Assembly (NCBI GenBank): GCA_022822545.1
Contig: JAJEBE010000049.1
Coordinates: 163,230 to 227,229 of the forward strand
DNA from: Anaerolineae bacterium
Lineage (GTDB): Bacteria > Chloroflexota > Anaerolineae > Aggregatilineales > Phototrophicaceae
Length of the DNA: 64,000 nucleotides
Direction of reading: 5' to 3'
The translations under genes were made by a program, and so were the position numbers. Every line of letters begins with the position of its first letter. Position 1 is the stretch's first letter. Shown here piece after piece: positions 8,365-17,853 of this stretch. Under the pieces are notes generated by a model. That model was not told the DNA's origin. It saw only the letters and a program-made list of their open reading frames with translations, and did no database searches.

Positions 8365-9543
8365 TCAGGCGAGTTTGCCGGCAATGCGCCGTATTCTTTC
8401 AACGGCTTCCTTTAGCTTGCCGAGGTCTTCGGCAAACGAAAAGCGAATATGCGCGTCTTTAGTGATGCCGAAGGCGCTGCCCGGCACGCCGACAACCACC
8501 GCTTCATCGAGGATAATGTTGGCGACTTCTTCGCTGGTCTTGCCGGTTTCATTCACTTTCGGGAAGGCGTAGAAGGCGCCTTCAATATCAGGGCTGGACA
8601 TGTTCGGAATGCTGTTGAAAGCGCTGACCATGAAGTCGCGCCGTTCTTCGTAGGACTTGCGCATTTCTTCTACGCAATCCTGGGGTCCGGTGAGCGCGGC
8701 GACCGCGGCATGCTGCGCGAAAGTGGCCGCCGAGGTAGCTGTCTGTGAATTGAACATTCCAGCCACGCTTATCAGCGATGTGGGGCCGGCAAGCCAGCCC
8801 AGGCGCCAGCCGGTCATCGCATAGGCTTTGGACATGCCATTGATCACCACCACGCGATCGGTGATTTCCGGTATCGACGCCAAGGAAATAGCCGGGCGCC
8901 CATCGAAATTGAGCTTCTCATATATGTCGTCCGAGATGATGTAGAGATCGTTTTCCAACGCAAGCGTCGCCACCGCTTCAATCTCGGCCGACGACAGCAT
9001 GTGCCCGGTTGGGTTGCAGGGCGAGTTGATGATGATCGCCTTGGTTTTCGGCGTGATAAACGCTTTCATATGCTCGAGATCCAGCCGGTAATTGTCCGCG
9101 CTGCTCGTCTCGACCGTTACCGGCGCCCCGCCAACCATCGTCGTAATTGATGGGTAGCTGACCCAATATGGCGCCGGAATCAGGACTTCGTCGCCGGGAT
9201 CGAGCATGGCTTTGAGCGCCAGGAAGAGCGCCAGCTTGCCGCCGGGCGTGACAATGATGTCGGTCATGGGATCGACGCGGACATTATTGTCCCGTTCCGT
9301 TTTGGCCGCAATCGCCTCCAGCAGCGGGCGAATCCCTTTGGATGGCGCCGCATAACGCGTTTCGCCATCGCGCAGCGCTTTGACCGCTGCTTCGACGATA
9401 TGCGAAGGCGTGTCGAAGCCCGGTTCTCCGCCGGCCAGGCCGATAACGGACTTGCCTTCCGCCGCAAGCTGTTTCGCCTTGTCATTCATCGCGATCGTCG
9501 GCGATTTGGATATCTTTTTTGCCAATAGAGTTGGGCTTGGCAT
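8365..9543 (-). CDS. PLP-dependent class I aminotransferase (aspartate aminotransferase type)
   Basis: A 392-residue fold-type-I aminotransferase, best matched to the Igamma aspartate aminotransferases. Motifs in order are GLAGGEPGFDTP, YAAPSKGIRPLLEAIA, TPGGKLALFLALKAM, the PYWVSYPS loop, INSPCNPTGHMLS, ISDDIYEKLNFDG, and the Schiff-base lysine in NGMSKAYAMTGWRLGW. Near the end IRFSFAEDLGKLKEA carries the substrate Arg. The gene lies 26 nt upstream of the phosphodiester-glycosidase gene on the same strand. Substrate (Asp, aromatic or prephenate) cannot be settled from sequence alone. Confidence 0.93.
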   Translation of the reverse strand: MPSPTLLAKKISKSPTIAMNDKAKQLAAEGKSVIGLAGGEPGFDTPSHIVEAAVKALRDGETRYAAPSKGIRPLLEAIAAKTERDNNVRVDPMTDIIVTPGGKLALFLALKAMLDPGDEVLIPAPYWVSYPSITTMVGGAPVTVETSSADNYRLDLEHMKAFITPKTKAIIINSPCNPTGHMLSSAEIEAVATLALENDLYIISDDIYEKLNFDGRPAISLASIPEITDRVVVINGMSKAYAMTGWRLGWLAGPTSLISVAGMFNSQTATSAATFAQHAAVAALTGPQDCVEEMRKSYEERRDFMVSAFNSIPNMSSPDIEGAFYAFPKVNETGKTSEEVANIILDEAVVVGVPGSAFGITKDAHIRFSFAEDLGKLKEAVERIRRIAGKLA

Positions 9544-9694
9544 TGCTTGACCTTTTTAACCTTTTGAGTCGCTGGATAACGCGAAGAGTGTATCCCCGTC
9601 GTCAGCGCTAGAAAAGGGTGGGTAGGCGTCTTCGCTCAGGCTGCCAGACACGGCTGAATTGGATGTATGCCGATGCGCCGGCGCAAAGCTTGTA

Positions 9695-9722
9695 TTGCGA
9701 CTTTGCCATAGATTGCTATAAT
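9695..9722 (+). promoter_or_regulatory. sigma70-type promoter of the ABC binding-protein gene
   Basis: TTGCGA (9695-9700) and a perfect TATAAT (9717-9722) with 16-nt spacing lie 58 nt before the ATG of the substrate-binding protein, in the divergent gap with the aminotransferase gene. Confidence 0.68.
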
Positions 9723-9780
9723 ATGGCGCTATTGCCTTTGCGTTACATTTTGGTCGTATGTGTGTAGGAAAGGGTTAACA

Positions 9781-11517
9781 ATGTCTAGAAGTTTGCGGTT
9801 CCTATCGTTCTTGCTGCTGCTTGCGCTGCTTCCGCTGGCGCCGGCTGCCTTTGCGCAAGACAATGTTGATGTCTACGGGCGCGAATTGCCGGCGGATGCC
9901 GCCCCGTACGAGATGCAGATCTATCGCAACCTGTGTGACTCGGCGCGCCAGGAAACTTCGCTGTCATCCATCGTCACCGTGTATTCCCGCATTTGCAGCA
10001 CCGGCGCCTTTGACAAATTCTCCGATTCCCTAGTTGTGCTCAACAACAATATGGAAATCATTCCCTCGGCCGCCACAGACTGGTCCGTATCCGAAGACGG
10101 TTTGACCTGGACCTTCAACCTGCGTGGCGATCAGATGTGGAGCGATGGCACTCCTGTCACTGCCAATGACTGGGTCGAGAGTTGGCGTTATATGGCGGAT
10201 CCGGATCATGCCTATGATTTCGTCTGGTTATGGCTGGGCATCATTGACGGCTGGGACGAGGCGGTTGCCAGCGAGATTTCACCGGAAGAGATTGGCCTGG
10301 AAGCGGTCGACGACAATACGCTCGCTGTGACCACGCAAGTTCCGTTCCCGCCCTTGCCGGCGACATTCTTCTTCTGGCCGCCGATGCAAGCCAAAGCGCT
10401 GACCGAAATCGGACCCGACTACATTCTGGATCCCGCGACGCACGTCTCCTCCGGTCCCTTCATTCTGCGCGAATTCGAGCCGGGCAGCCACGCGGTCCTT
10501 GAAGCCAATCCGGATTACGTCGGTCCGCGCACGCCCTGGCTGCGCCGCCTGGAGTTTGTCTACGGCGATATGCTCAACAGCAGTTTCCTGGCTTTCCAGG
10601 ATCACGAAATTGACCAGGTGCACCAGTCCTTGCTGAGCCCGGCCGACTTTGACGTGATATTCGCCGATGAGGTCATGTCGCAGAACTATCGCCAGCATGC
10701 GGGCGACTTCCGCACCGACTACCTGTTGATGGACACTTACACCGAGCCCTTCAGCGATGTAAACGTTCGTTTGGCTTTTGCCAAGGCGCTTGATCGCGAG
10801 TCCATTGTGGAAAACGTTGTCGGCACGACTGTGGGCATCCCGGCCTATTCCTTCCTGGCGCCCGGCTTCCCCGCTTCCAACAGCGCGGGCTTGCAGGATA
10901 TCCAGGACTTTGATTGTGAAGCGGCGCAAGGTCTGTTGGCTGAGGCTGGCTATCCTGGCGGCGAAGGTTTCCCGGCGGTTGAATTGGCGCTGCGTGGCGA
11001 ATCTGCCTTCATCCAGGATTGGTTCATCGCCGCGGCTGCTTCGATCGGCCAATGCCTGAATGTCGAGATCACGGTTAATAATCTTGAATTCCAGGATTAT
11101 ATGACTCGCCTGTTGGAACGTCCGACGACGCTTCAGTTTGGTGGCGTGTCCTACGGTATGGACTACCTGGATCCGGCCAACATGATGGGTGTCTGGGTCT
11201 CGACCGGCCGCCATTCCTGGCGCAACGAAGCTTTTGACAATCTGGTCCGCGAGGCGAATTCCTTCACCGGTGATCCCGCCGAGCGTATTGCCATGTATCA
11301 AGAAGCCGAGCGTATTATGGTTGAAGATGTCGGTGGTATCTTCCTGGTTCACCGCATTCAAGGCGACTTGTGGCATCCCTATATGGGCGCGACCGGCAAT
11401 TGCTGGGAACCTGATCGTCAAGGCCTGGCGACCACCCATTGGGGCAATGAGCATTGCTGGGGCGATTACTACATCACAGATGAGGTGATGAATTACGACA
11501 CTCATCGCGATGAGTAG
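9781..11517 (+). CDS. ABC transporter substrate-binding protein, family 5 (peptide/nickel type)
   Basis: Extracytoplasmic solute-binding protein of 578 residues (DppA/OppA family). A signal peptide (SLRFLSFLLLLALLPLAPAA, cleavage probably after AFA) leads to the mature lobe. Family marks are FDKFSDSLVVLNNNMEIIPS, LTWTFNLRGDQMWSDGTPVTANDW, the GPFILREFEPG stretch, VRLAFAKALDRESIV and the C-terminal EAERIMVEDVGGIFLVHR. The ATG at 9781 follows GGAAAGGG; the GTG at 9760 would give a poor signal peptide. A terminator hairpin after the gene and a 205-nt gap separate it from the two permease genes, fitting higher expression of the binding protein. Ligand unknown; oligopeptide is a family default only. 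Confidence 0.94.
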   Translation: MSRSLRFLSFLLLLALLPLAPAAFAQDNVDVYGRELPADAAPYEMQIYRNLCDSARQETSLSSIVTVYSRICSTGAFDKFSDSLVVLNNNMEIIPSAATDWSVSEDGLTWTFNLRGDQMWSDGTPVTANDWVESWRYMADPDHAYDFVWLWLGIIDGWDEAVASEISPEEIGLEAVDDNTLAVTTQVPFPPLPATFFFWPPMQAKALTEIGPDYILDPATHVSSGPFILREFEPGSHAVLEANPDYVGPRTPWLRRLEFVYGDMLNSSFLAFQDHEIDQVHQSLLSPADFDVIFADEVMSQNYRQHAGDFRTDYLLMDTYTEPFSDVNVRLAFAKALDRESIVENVVGTTVGIPAYSFLAPGFPASNSAGLQDIQDFDCEAAQGLLAEAGYPGGEGFPAVELALRGESAFIQDWFIAAAASIGQCLNVEITVNNLEFQDYMTRLLERPTTLQFGGVSYGMDYLDPANMMGVWVSTGRHSWRNEAFDNLVREANSFTGDPAERIAMYQEAERIMVEDVGGIFLVHRIQGDLWHPYMGATGNCWEPDRQGLATTHWGNEHCWGDYYITDEVMNYDTHRDE

Positions 11518-11546
11518 CCGTTAGTTAGAGCGCAAGAGAAGACAAG

Positions 11547-11580
11547 TGGGGGCGGGTTAGTAGCCCGCTCCCATTTTTGT
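11547..11580 (+). terminator. intrinsic terminator or attenuating hairpin after the binding-protein gene
   Basis: Inverted repeat tgggggcgggtta / tagcccgctccca (about 12 bp, with one G-U and one mismatch) is followed by five T, a G and further T. It sits 30 nt after the binding-protein stop and before the permease genes. Confidence 0.7.
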
Positions 11581-11722
11581 TTGAGTTCCACTTGATCCTG
11601 TTTGCATTGGCCCGCAGCGCTTCGGCACAGGCTTAGTCGGCGGAAGACGCGCGCGATAGACCAACGCTCCGAGGACATTCCCAGAACGCCACAGTCATTG
11701 ACAAAGAGGCAATGCCGCAACC

Positions 11723-12694
11723 ATGATCGGTTATATTTTTCGCCGATTGCTATCGCTAGGATTTGTGCTGCTGGTCGTTTCGGTTTTGGTCTTTGTTTTG
11801 ATGAATCTGGTCCCTGGCGGTCCGTTCACCCTGGCCGATCGCGGTTATAGCGGGGCCGCGCTGGAAAACCTCGAACGCAAATACGGCTTGGACAAGCCAC
11901 TGCACGTTCGCTACATCAATTACCTCAGCGGCGCGGTACAACTCGACTTTGGCAATTCCTTTTCGGTAGCGGGCAATCCGCCGGTCAAAGACCTGATCGC
12001 CCGAATATGGCCGGTCACTTTTCAGTTAGGCTTCTACACCATACTCGTTTCCTTCGGCTTGGGCATCACCCTGGGCATCATCGCTGCTTACAATCGCAAC
12101 GGACTTATTGACAACTTTGTTACCTTTGTCGCGACCGCCGGCATCGCCGTGCCAAATTTCATCATTGCCACCTGGTTCCTCTTGATCTTTGGTTTTCAGA
12201 ACGGATGGGGCGTCGAGAGCAAGTGGATCATTGGACCGGTTACCGCGGATGGCCCCGCAATTTTGTCCTGGGATTATTTCTTGCCGGTGCTGACCTATGC
12301 CCTGGCGCCGCTGGCGCTGGTCTCTCGCTATACCCGCTCAAGCTTCGCCGATGTGCTGACGGCCGATTTCATACGGACAGCCCGGGCCAAAGGTTTGTCC
12401 GAGCGTTTCATCATGCTGCGTCACGTCTTGCGAAATGCGCTGATACCGATGATCACGGTGCTGCTGCCGCAGGTGCCCAATCTGCTGACCGGCTCGCTCT
12501 TTATTGAAGTGGTCTACGGTGTGCCTGGCTTGGGCAAGTTCTTCGTGACGAGCATCTTCAATCGTGATTATCCGATGATTATGGGCTTGGTGCTGCTGAT
12601 TGCCTTGCTCTGGGGTTTGACCTATCTGATCACCGATATCCTCTACACCGTCATCGACCCGCGCATCCGCCTCGGTGAAACGAAGGGAGCTTGA
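11723..12694 (+). CDS. ABC transporter permease, DppB type
   Basis: Inner-membrane permease of 323 residues. It starts MIGYIFRRLLSLGFVLLVVS, the typical DppB first helix, then LGFYTILVSFGLGITLGIIAAY, FIIATWFLLIFGF and three more hydrophobic segments. The cytoplasmic EAA loop is FIRTARAKGLSERFIMLRHV, and the end contains TDILYTVIDPRIRLG. It would pair with the DppC-like permease whose start lies beside this gene's stop. No ATP-binding subunit is encoded next to them, so an ATPase must be supplied from elsewhere. Confidence 0.95.
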   Translation: MIGYIFRRLLSLGFVLLVVSVLVFVLMNLVPGGPFTLADRGYSGAALENLERKYGLDKPLHVRYINYLSGAVQLDFGNSFSVAGNPPVKDLIARIWPVTFQLGFYTILVSFGLGITLGIIAAYNRNGLIDNFVTFVATAGIAVPNFIIATWFLLIFGFQNGWGVESKWIIGPVTADGPAILSWDYFLPVLTYALAPLALVSRYTRSSFADVLTADFIRTARAKGLSERFIMLRHVLRNALIPMITVLLPQVPNLLTGSLFIEVVYGVPGLGKFFVTSIFNRDYPMIMGLVLLIALLWGLTYLITDILYTVIDPRIRLGETKGA

Positions 12695-12699
12695 GCTCA

Positions 12700-13605
12700 A
12701 TGCCCGCTACGCCACCGCTATTGAAGGCGGATGCGCCCGAACAGTTGGAGCAGCGTTCGCTCTTGCGCGATGCCTTGCGCCGCTTTCTGCAAAACCGCCT
12801 GGCGATGCTCGGGGCGATCTTGCTTTCCCTGCTTGTGATCGTGGCTGTGCTGGCGGACATAGCGGCGCCGTACGGGCTGAATGAAGTGGATTTCTCCATT
12901 GTCCGCTTGCGCCCCTTTGAAGACCTGGATCATATCCTCGGCGGCGATGGCGTCGGGCGCGACTTTCTTACGCGCCTGATCTACGGGGCGCGCACATCGC
13001 TCTTCGTCGGTCTGCTTGTGCCGCTAATCTCATTTGGTTTTGCTGTGCCGCTTGGCGCGCTCGCCGGATATCGCGGCGGATTTTGGGATTTTGGCATATT
13101 GCGCGTGATCGAGATTGCCACAGCGATTCCCCCGCTGCTCTTCGCGATGTTTCTTATCAGCATTACCGGAGCCGGCTTGGGCAATGTGATCTTCGTCCTG
13201 GCAATCACATCCTGGATCGAACCGGCGCGAATCGCTCGGGCGCAGTTCCTTAAATTCCGCGAGACTGAATTTGTTTTGGCCGCGCGCGCTTTGGGCGCTT
13301 CGGAGGGTCAGATTATCACTCGTCACATCCTGCGCAATTCTCTGACGCCTTTGCTCGTCTCTTTCACCTTCGCCGTGCCCTTAGCGATCTTCGCCGAAGC
13401 CGGCTTGAGTTTTTTGGGCATCGGCATCACCGAGCCGACAGCAAGTTGGGGTAAAATGGTGGGAGGCAGTGTAAAGTCGTCGACGGTCATCGTTGATTAT
13501 CATTTGGCGCTTTTCCCGACGGTGTTGGTAGCGCTGACCATGCTGAGTTTTTCCTTTGTCGGGGATGGCTTGCAGGAAGCGCTTGATCCTTCGCGCGGCG
13601 ACTGA
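12700..13605 (+). CDS. ABC transporter permease, DppC type
   Basis: Second membrane subunit of the peptide-type importer, 301 residues from the ATG at 12700; a TTG at 12691 overlapping the previous stop is possible. After a charged N-terminus, RFLQNRLAMLGAILLSLLVI is the DppC-like first helix. The periplasmic segment has HILGGDGVGRDFLTRLIYGA, and the EAA loop is FVLAARALGASEGQIITRHI. The stretch FAEAGLSFLGIGITEPTASW and the end GDGLQEALDPS are family hallmarks. The gene follows dppB-like with translational coupling and precedes the cytochrome lipoprotein by 13 nt. Confidence 0.95.
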   Translation: MPATPPLLKADAPEQLEQRSLLRDALRRFLQNRLAMLGAILLSLLVIVAVLADIAAPYGLNEVDFSIVRLRPFEDLDHILGGDGVGRDFLTRLIYGARTSLFVGLLVPLISFGFAVPLGALAGYRGGFWDFGILRVIEIATAIPPLLFAMFLISITGAGLGNVIFVLAITSWIEPARIARAQFLKFRETEFVLAARALGASEGQIITRHILRNSLTPLLVSFTFAVPLAIFAEAGLSFLGIGITEPTASWGKMVGGSVKSSTVIVDYHLALFPTVLVALTMLSFSFVGDGLQEALDPSRGD

Positions 13606-13618
13606 ATTGGAGATTGCT

Positions 13619-14107
13619 ATGACAAGCACAAGATGCCTCGCGGCGTCTCTTATGCTAACTGTAGTGGCCTTGCTTGTAGCCGCTTGCGGCGGCGGCCCCA
13701 GCCAGCCCACGGCGACGCCGACCAGCCCGCCGCCCACGGTCACGCCATTCCCCACATTTGCTTTCGTCGAGCCAACGAAAGCGCCCGTCTTCGACCAGAC
13801 CAGCCAAGACGATGCGGCTGATGACGAAAGCGGCAACCTCGGGCTGGAACTCGATCCCAAGCTGGTAGGGCGCGGGCGCGGACGTTTTGAAGCGCTTGAA
13901 TGCGGCAATTGCCACGGGGCGAACGGAGAAGGCACGGAGCTTGGCAAGAGCTTGCTGGATTTCGACTTGACTGAAGAAGATTTTGTCACTTTTATGCGTT
14001 CTGGGGGCGAGCTGGGCACAGTCCACCAGTTCTCCACCGACCGCCTCAGCAATAGCGGCTCCCGCAACCTCTATCAATACCTGCTGTCAATCGCGCAGGG
14101 CGATTGA
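13619..14107 (+). CDS. mono-haem c-type cytochrome lipoprotein
   Basis: A 162-residue lipoprotein with an N-terminal signal ending in lipobox LVAAC and a Thr/Pro-rich spacer (PTATPTSPPPTVTPF). One CxxCH haem site, CGNCHGANGEG, lies about 100 residues in; a candidate axial Met is in FVTFMRSGGELG. The start ATG at 13619 follows GGAGA; a longer frame from 13556 overlaps the permease and lacks a signal peptide. It follows the permease by 13 nt, so it may be in the same transcript although no function in import is known for such cytochromes. The fold fits class-I cytochrome c electron carriers on the outer face of the membrane. Confidence 0.87.
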   Translation: MTSTRCLAASLMLTVVALLVAACGGGPSQPTATPTSPPPTVTPFPTFAFVEPTKAPVFDQTSQDDAADDESGNLGLELDPKLVGRGRGRFEALECGNCHGANGEGTELGKSLLDFDLTEEDFVTFMRSGGELGTVHQFSTDRLSNSGSRNLYQYLLSIAQGD

Positions 14108-14127
14108 GCCGTCGCGATTGAATCGGC

Positions 14128-14856
14128 ATGAGCCCCTCTGATCTGGCGTCACTTCGTGGCGAGCCGAGTTATGTTTGGCGCGCCGGTCAAGAGCGGCGCT
14201 TGCAGATGATGGCGCGCTGGGGTCGCCTGACCGATGCGCATGTACTCGTGGCCGGTTGCGGCGTTGGCATGTACGCGCGTCAGATTCGCGCGCGATTCAC
14301 CGATTCCGTTGAAGCATTTGACATCGAGTTTGATCGCGTGAAGCGCGCTCGCGCCGACTTGCGGCAGGCTATCGTGTCCGCTGGCGAGTCTATTCCCTTC
14401 GCATCGGATAGCTTCGACACGATCTTATCGCACGAGGTGATCGAACATGTCGCCGATGATCGACTCTCGTTGCAGGAGATGCTGCGAGTCGCCAAACCCG
14501 GCGGACGGGTTTTGCTGTTTTGTCCAAATCGTTGGTATCCCTTCGAAACGCATGGACATTATTGGAAGGGCCAATATCATTTCGGCAATACGCCGTTGAT
14601 CAACTACCTGCCCAAGCTATGGCGCGATCGACTGGCGCCGCACGTCCGCGCTTACACGGCCGGGGATATCAGGCGCTTGCTGCCAATTGACCGGGCAGAA
14701 GTTGTGCACCACACCCGCATTTATGGCGGCTACGACAATATCATCGCCAGACTTGGAGCGCCGGCCGCGCTGTTGCGCAATTTGGCCTACCGATTTGAAG
14801 GGACGCTGCTGGACACTTGGGCGCTGTCCCATTTCCTGGTGATAGAGAAGCGTTGA
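14128..14856 (+). CDS. SAM-dependent class I methyltransferase
   Basis: A 242-residue methyltransferase of the Methyltransf_11 type. Motif I is VLVAGCGVGMYARQI (about residues 36-50), an acidic strand AFDIEFDRV follows, then FASDSFDTILSHEVIEHV (motif III/IV with the EVIEHV signature) and MLRVAKPGGRVLLFCPNR. After this core a region rich in aromatics (FETHGHYWKGQYHFGN) probably shapes the substrate site. No neighbour identifies the acceptor. The ATG is 20 nt after the cytochrome stop. Confidence 0.9.
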   Translation: MSPSDLASLRGEPSYVWRAGQERRLQMMARWGRLTDAHVLVAGCGVGMYARQIRARFTDSVEAFDIEFDRVKRARADLRQAIVSAGESIPFASDSFDTILSHEVIEHVADDRLSLQEMLRVAKPGGRVLLFCPNRWYPFETHGHYWKGQYHFGNTPLINYLPKLWRDRLAPHVRAYTAGDIRRLLPIDRAEVVHHTRIYGGYDNIIARLGAPAALLRNLAYRFEGTLLDTWALSHFLVIEKR

Positions 14857-17298
14857 TCAGCGGCGCCGCAAGAAAGGTATCCGCCGGCGCAGCCAGCGAC
14901 GTAGGATATTGCCTCGCGTGCGATACCAGGCTTTTTCCGCGCTTTCCGCGAAGCGACTGTGTTCGACTTCATCGCGATTGCCGCCGTAACGTTCCCGCGT
15001 GTAAAGATCGCTTATTGTGCGAATCGGCTCGCGCGCGGCCGGGATGCGCCGCTGCAACTCCCGGCGCTTCTCCAGCGTCGTCAATGTGCTGCCTATGCTG
15101 ATGCCGATTAATTGAATGTATCGTTCCAGGCGAGCATACGCGCGCGACACGGGGCTGAGATCGCCCATCCCGCGCCATTCCCACCACCAAAACAGAATCA
15201 AGGCGATGATGACAAGAACGATCAAGAAGATCATCACCACCAACGCGAAGAAGATTATCGGTTGCAGAAGACTGAGTGGCGGCGGGTTATCAGGGGAGAT
15301 CGGCGGCTGCACTGTCGGCAGGATGAAGGGCGTCGGCGATGGCGATGGCAGGGCGGTTGGCGTTGGCGTAGCGGTGGGCTGCTCCAGGATCTGTTCGCGC
15401 GCCTCCTGGCTCGGCAAGGCAGTCGGGCTGGGCGGCGGGGTGGGAGAGGGAGACGGCGAAGGTGTGGCCGTCGGTTCCGGGCTCTGCGGCCCCTCCTTTT
15501 CCTCCGCCAATTCATCGCCGTCGCGATGGATCGGCGCCTGCGCCGAGGTCGGCTCAAATTCGATCCAGCCATAACCGGGAAAGTACACTTCCACCCAGGT
15601 GTGCGCTTCACGTTCGCGCACGACGAATTGGCCGGAATCTGTATCGTAGGTCCCTTGCGAGAAGCCCGCGGCCAGGCGCGCCGGTATGCCCAGATGCCGC
15701 AGCATGACGATCATCGATGTGGCGTAATAGGTGCAATAGCCCTCGCGGACGTCAAACAGGACCCATTCAACCGTGTCGACATTCGGCGGCGGCGCGCTGA
15801 TTGATTCATTGTAGGCGATGTTCTTCCGGAGCCAGGTTTCGATGGCTTTGGCTCGATCATAGGCGTTGTCCGCGCCGGCTTCTTCGACGATCTGACGCGC
15901 CAACTCCCATACCCGCGTATTCGGCACGCCGATGTAAAGATTGGCGCTGCTGACCCAGGCCGGATAATCAGAGCCGGCGCCGCGCAGTTGCGTTGCCGAG
16001 GCCGTGCTTATCAAGCTGTTGGCCAGGTAGGATTCGCCGCGGCGCAGCACTCTAAGCGGGCGGATCACCGAGACATTCATGGAAGCGTTTTCGGGCCGGT
16101 CGGTGTAGATGAGGTCAATACGGCCGTCGCGATCGATGGATTCCGGCTGGGGCGCGGTGTAATAGATGCGCGAGCTGGCTGTCCCGACGGTGAACCGCTG
16201 TTGAATCCGCTGACGGTCCGCGCCGGAAACCTCGTCATTCATCTGTATCTGTACCGGCGGCGAACGGTCAGTGATGCGCAGGTCTGCTGAAGGAGACCAT
16301 TGACCGTCGCTGTAGCGCTCGAAGACTCGTGATCGCCAATAATAACGATAGCCGTTTGGCGGCGCTTCCACTGTGAATACGACATCATCGCCCAGGCTTA
16401 TCGCGCCGCTGAGGTTGAGCAGGTCGGCTCCGTAATAATCGGATGTTGCCGGACCTTCTCCTTCCATCGGCGCGAAGAGCCTGTTCCACACTTCCGCGAT
16501 TTGCTCAATGGGGTCGGAAGCGAGAAAGCGTTGAAAGTTTTGCAGGCGTTCATCAAGCGCCGCGCTCGGCAGGCCCCAGGCGAAGGCGAGCGCGAGCAAT
16601 GACAAGAGAAGACCTATCGTGGCAAATTGCCGCCGTACAATCGTCGGGACAGAAACACCGCGGATTGCCCATTCCCATTGCCGCGCGTCCAAATGGGAGC
16701 GGACGATAAGCACCAGCGAAAGGAGCAGGAATCCGAAGAGTTGGCGGTCAAGCGGCTCGTCCCCGCTGAAGAATATGATATTGACCAGGAGGATCAGCCC
16801 CGGCGGCAGGATCACCCGCCAGACGCGATCCAGGCGAAAGATATGCCAGTTCGCGTTATACGCCAGGAACCAGAATAAGAGCGCCACCAACATGGTTAGC
16901 ACGAGTTCGTCTGTGTTTATGCCTCCGCTGAATAGGTCAACCGTCCATTCGTAGCAGCGCGTCAGGACGGCGGCAAGCGCCTCGCGGAAGGGCAGATTCT
17001 GATTCGCCGCCGCGGCCAGAACGACGGCGACCGCGCCGTACAACAGACTGAGCAGGAGGGCGAAGAATTCGCCAAAGCGGCTGCGCGCCAGGATCAAGCC
17101 GAGCAGCACACTCGAGAGTGTTACCGGCAGGACGATTTCCATGTCGACCGCCCAGCCGGCGATATCGATTGCTGTCAATGGCATTGCCAGCAGCAGGCCG
17201 ACCACAATCAAGGTCGAGATCGTGTCAAGCGATACTGGGCTGCGCCAGCGGGATCGCTTCCTACGGGTTCGTCTTCCGCCCAGGCTCGTCGTGGTCAT
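14857..17298 (-). CDS. TgpA-like membrane transglutaminase (DUF3488/transglutaminase/DUF4129 type)
   Basis: Large membrane protein (about 813 residues) in three parts. About six hydrophobic N-terminal segments (first STLIVVGLLLAMPLTAIDIA) come first. The middle is an extracytoplasmic transglutaminase-like domain with catalytic Cys in REGYCTYYATSMIVMLRHLG, His in REREAHTWVEVYFPGYGW and an acidic residue in EFEPT. A Pro/Ser/Thr linker (PSPEPTATPSPSPSP) and a last TM segment (IFFALVVMIFLIVLVIIA) lead to a basic cytoplasmic tail resembling DUF4129. Homologues are surface transglutaminase/protease-like proteins, often next to MoxR and DUF58 genes; those are absent here. Start is the ATG at 17298; a TTG five codons upstream is possible. 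Confidence 0.92.
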   Translation of the reverse strand: MTTTSLGGRRTRRKRSRWRSPVSLDTISTLIVVGLLLAMPLTAIDIAGWAVDMEIVLPVTLSSVLLGLILARSRFGEFFALLLSLLYGAVAVVLAAAANQNLPFREALAAVLTRCYEWTVDLFSGGINTDELVLTMLVALLFWFLAYNANWHIFRLDRVWRVILPPGLILLVNIIFFSGDEPLDRQLFGFLLLSLVLIVRSHLDARQWEWAIRGVSVPTIVRRQFATIGLLLSLLALAFAWGLPSAALDERLQNFQRFLASDPIEQIAEVWNRLFAPMEGEGPATSDYYGADLLNLSGAISLGDDVVFTVEAPPNGYRYYWRSRVFERYSDGQWSPSADLRITDRSPPVQIQMNDEVSGADRQRIQQRFTVGTASSRIYYTAPQPESIDRDGRIDLIYTDRPENASMNVSVIRPLRVLRRGESYLANSLISTASATQLRGAGSDYPAWVSSANLYIGVPNTRVWELARQIVEEAGADNAYDRAKAIETWLRKNIAYNESISAPPPNVDTVEWVLFDVREGYCTYYATSMIVMLRHLGIPARLAAGFSQGTYDTDSGQFVVREREAHTWVEVYFPGYGWIEFEPTSAQAPIHRDGDELAEEKEGPQSPEPTATPSPSPSPTPPPSPTALPSQEAREQILEQPTATPTPTALPSPSPTPFILPTVQPPISPDNPPPLSLLQPIIFFALVVMIFLIVLVIIALILFWWWEWRGMGDLSPVSRAYARLERYIQLIGISIGSTLTTLEKRRELQRRIPAAREPIRTISDLYTRERYGGNRDEVEHSRFAESAEKAWYRTRGNILRRWLRRRIPFLRRR

Positions 17299-17436
17299 TT
17301 CGTGTTTCTGCAAGCGTGACAGTTTTGAGTAGCTTATGACAACTCGCCTGCGCTGACAAGCGCTGCCACGCTACGATCCGCCGACGTTGCAGTTGCCGCG
17401 CCTCAGATCCTTCGCGTTCCATGCTAGAATATAGCA

Positions 17437-17786
17437 GCCGGGTTGACTGAGGGGATCGCGGCAGGTCTGGCGCCTGTCGAGGAAAGTCCGCACTCCATAG
17501 GGCAGCGATGCCGGTTAACGGCCGGGCAGGGCAACCTGACGGCAAGTGCAACAGAGAGCAGATTGCATCGCGAGATGTGAGGGTGAAAGGGTGCGGCAAG
17601 AGCGCACCGGCAGCGGCAGTAATGTGGCTGGCCAGGCAAACCCCATCGGGAGCAAGGTGAAGCAGGCGCCGGGGAGCGGCCCGCTCCGCAGAAAGCGCCG
17701 GGTACACCGCTAGAGATCGGCGGCAACGTCGATCCCAGATAGATGATTCCCCACGACAGAATGCGGCTTATGAGGTTGACCCGGCC
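17437..17786 (+). ncRNA. rnpB: RNase P RNA (bacterial class A)
   Basis: RNA subunit of RNase P, which removes 5' leaders of tRNAs. The highly conserved core is visible: GAGGAAAGTCCGCACTCC near the 5' end, AGGGTGAAAGGGTGCGG, GGCAAACCCCATCGGGAGCAA, and ACAGAATGCGGCTTAT near the 3' end. Outer helix P1 is formed by gccgggt at the 5' end with acccggc at the 3' end, fixing the limits within a few bases. Length about 350 nt matches type A. TAGAAT at 17425-17430 is a plausible -10. ORFs in this region are spurious. Confidence 0.96.
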
Positions 17787-17790
17787 TATA

Positions 17791-17826
17791 TGCCCCTCAC
17801 AGCAGTGAAGGGCATTCTGCTATTTT
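17791..17826 (+). terminator. probable terminator of rnpB
   Basis: A 10-bp inverted repeat with one mismatch (17791-17800 with 17805-17814, loop agca) is followed by a weak T-rich tail ending TATTTT, immediately after the 3' end of rnpB. Confidence 0.55.
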
Positions 17827-17853
17827 GACTGTGCCGTAGGCGACAGCTCTCGG

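Noticed and set aside
17261..17726. Minus-strand ORFs across rnpB
   Set aside because: The DNA is RNase P RNA with all conserved blocks; the ORFs are by-products of its composition.
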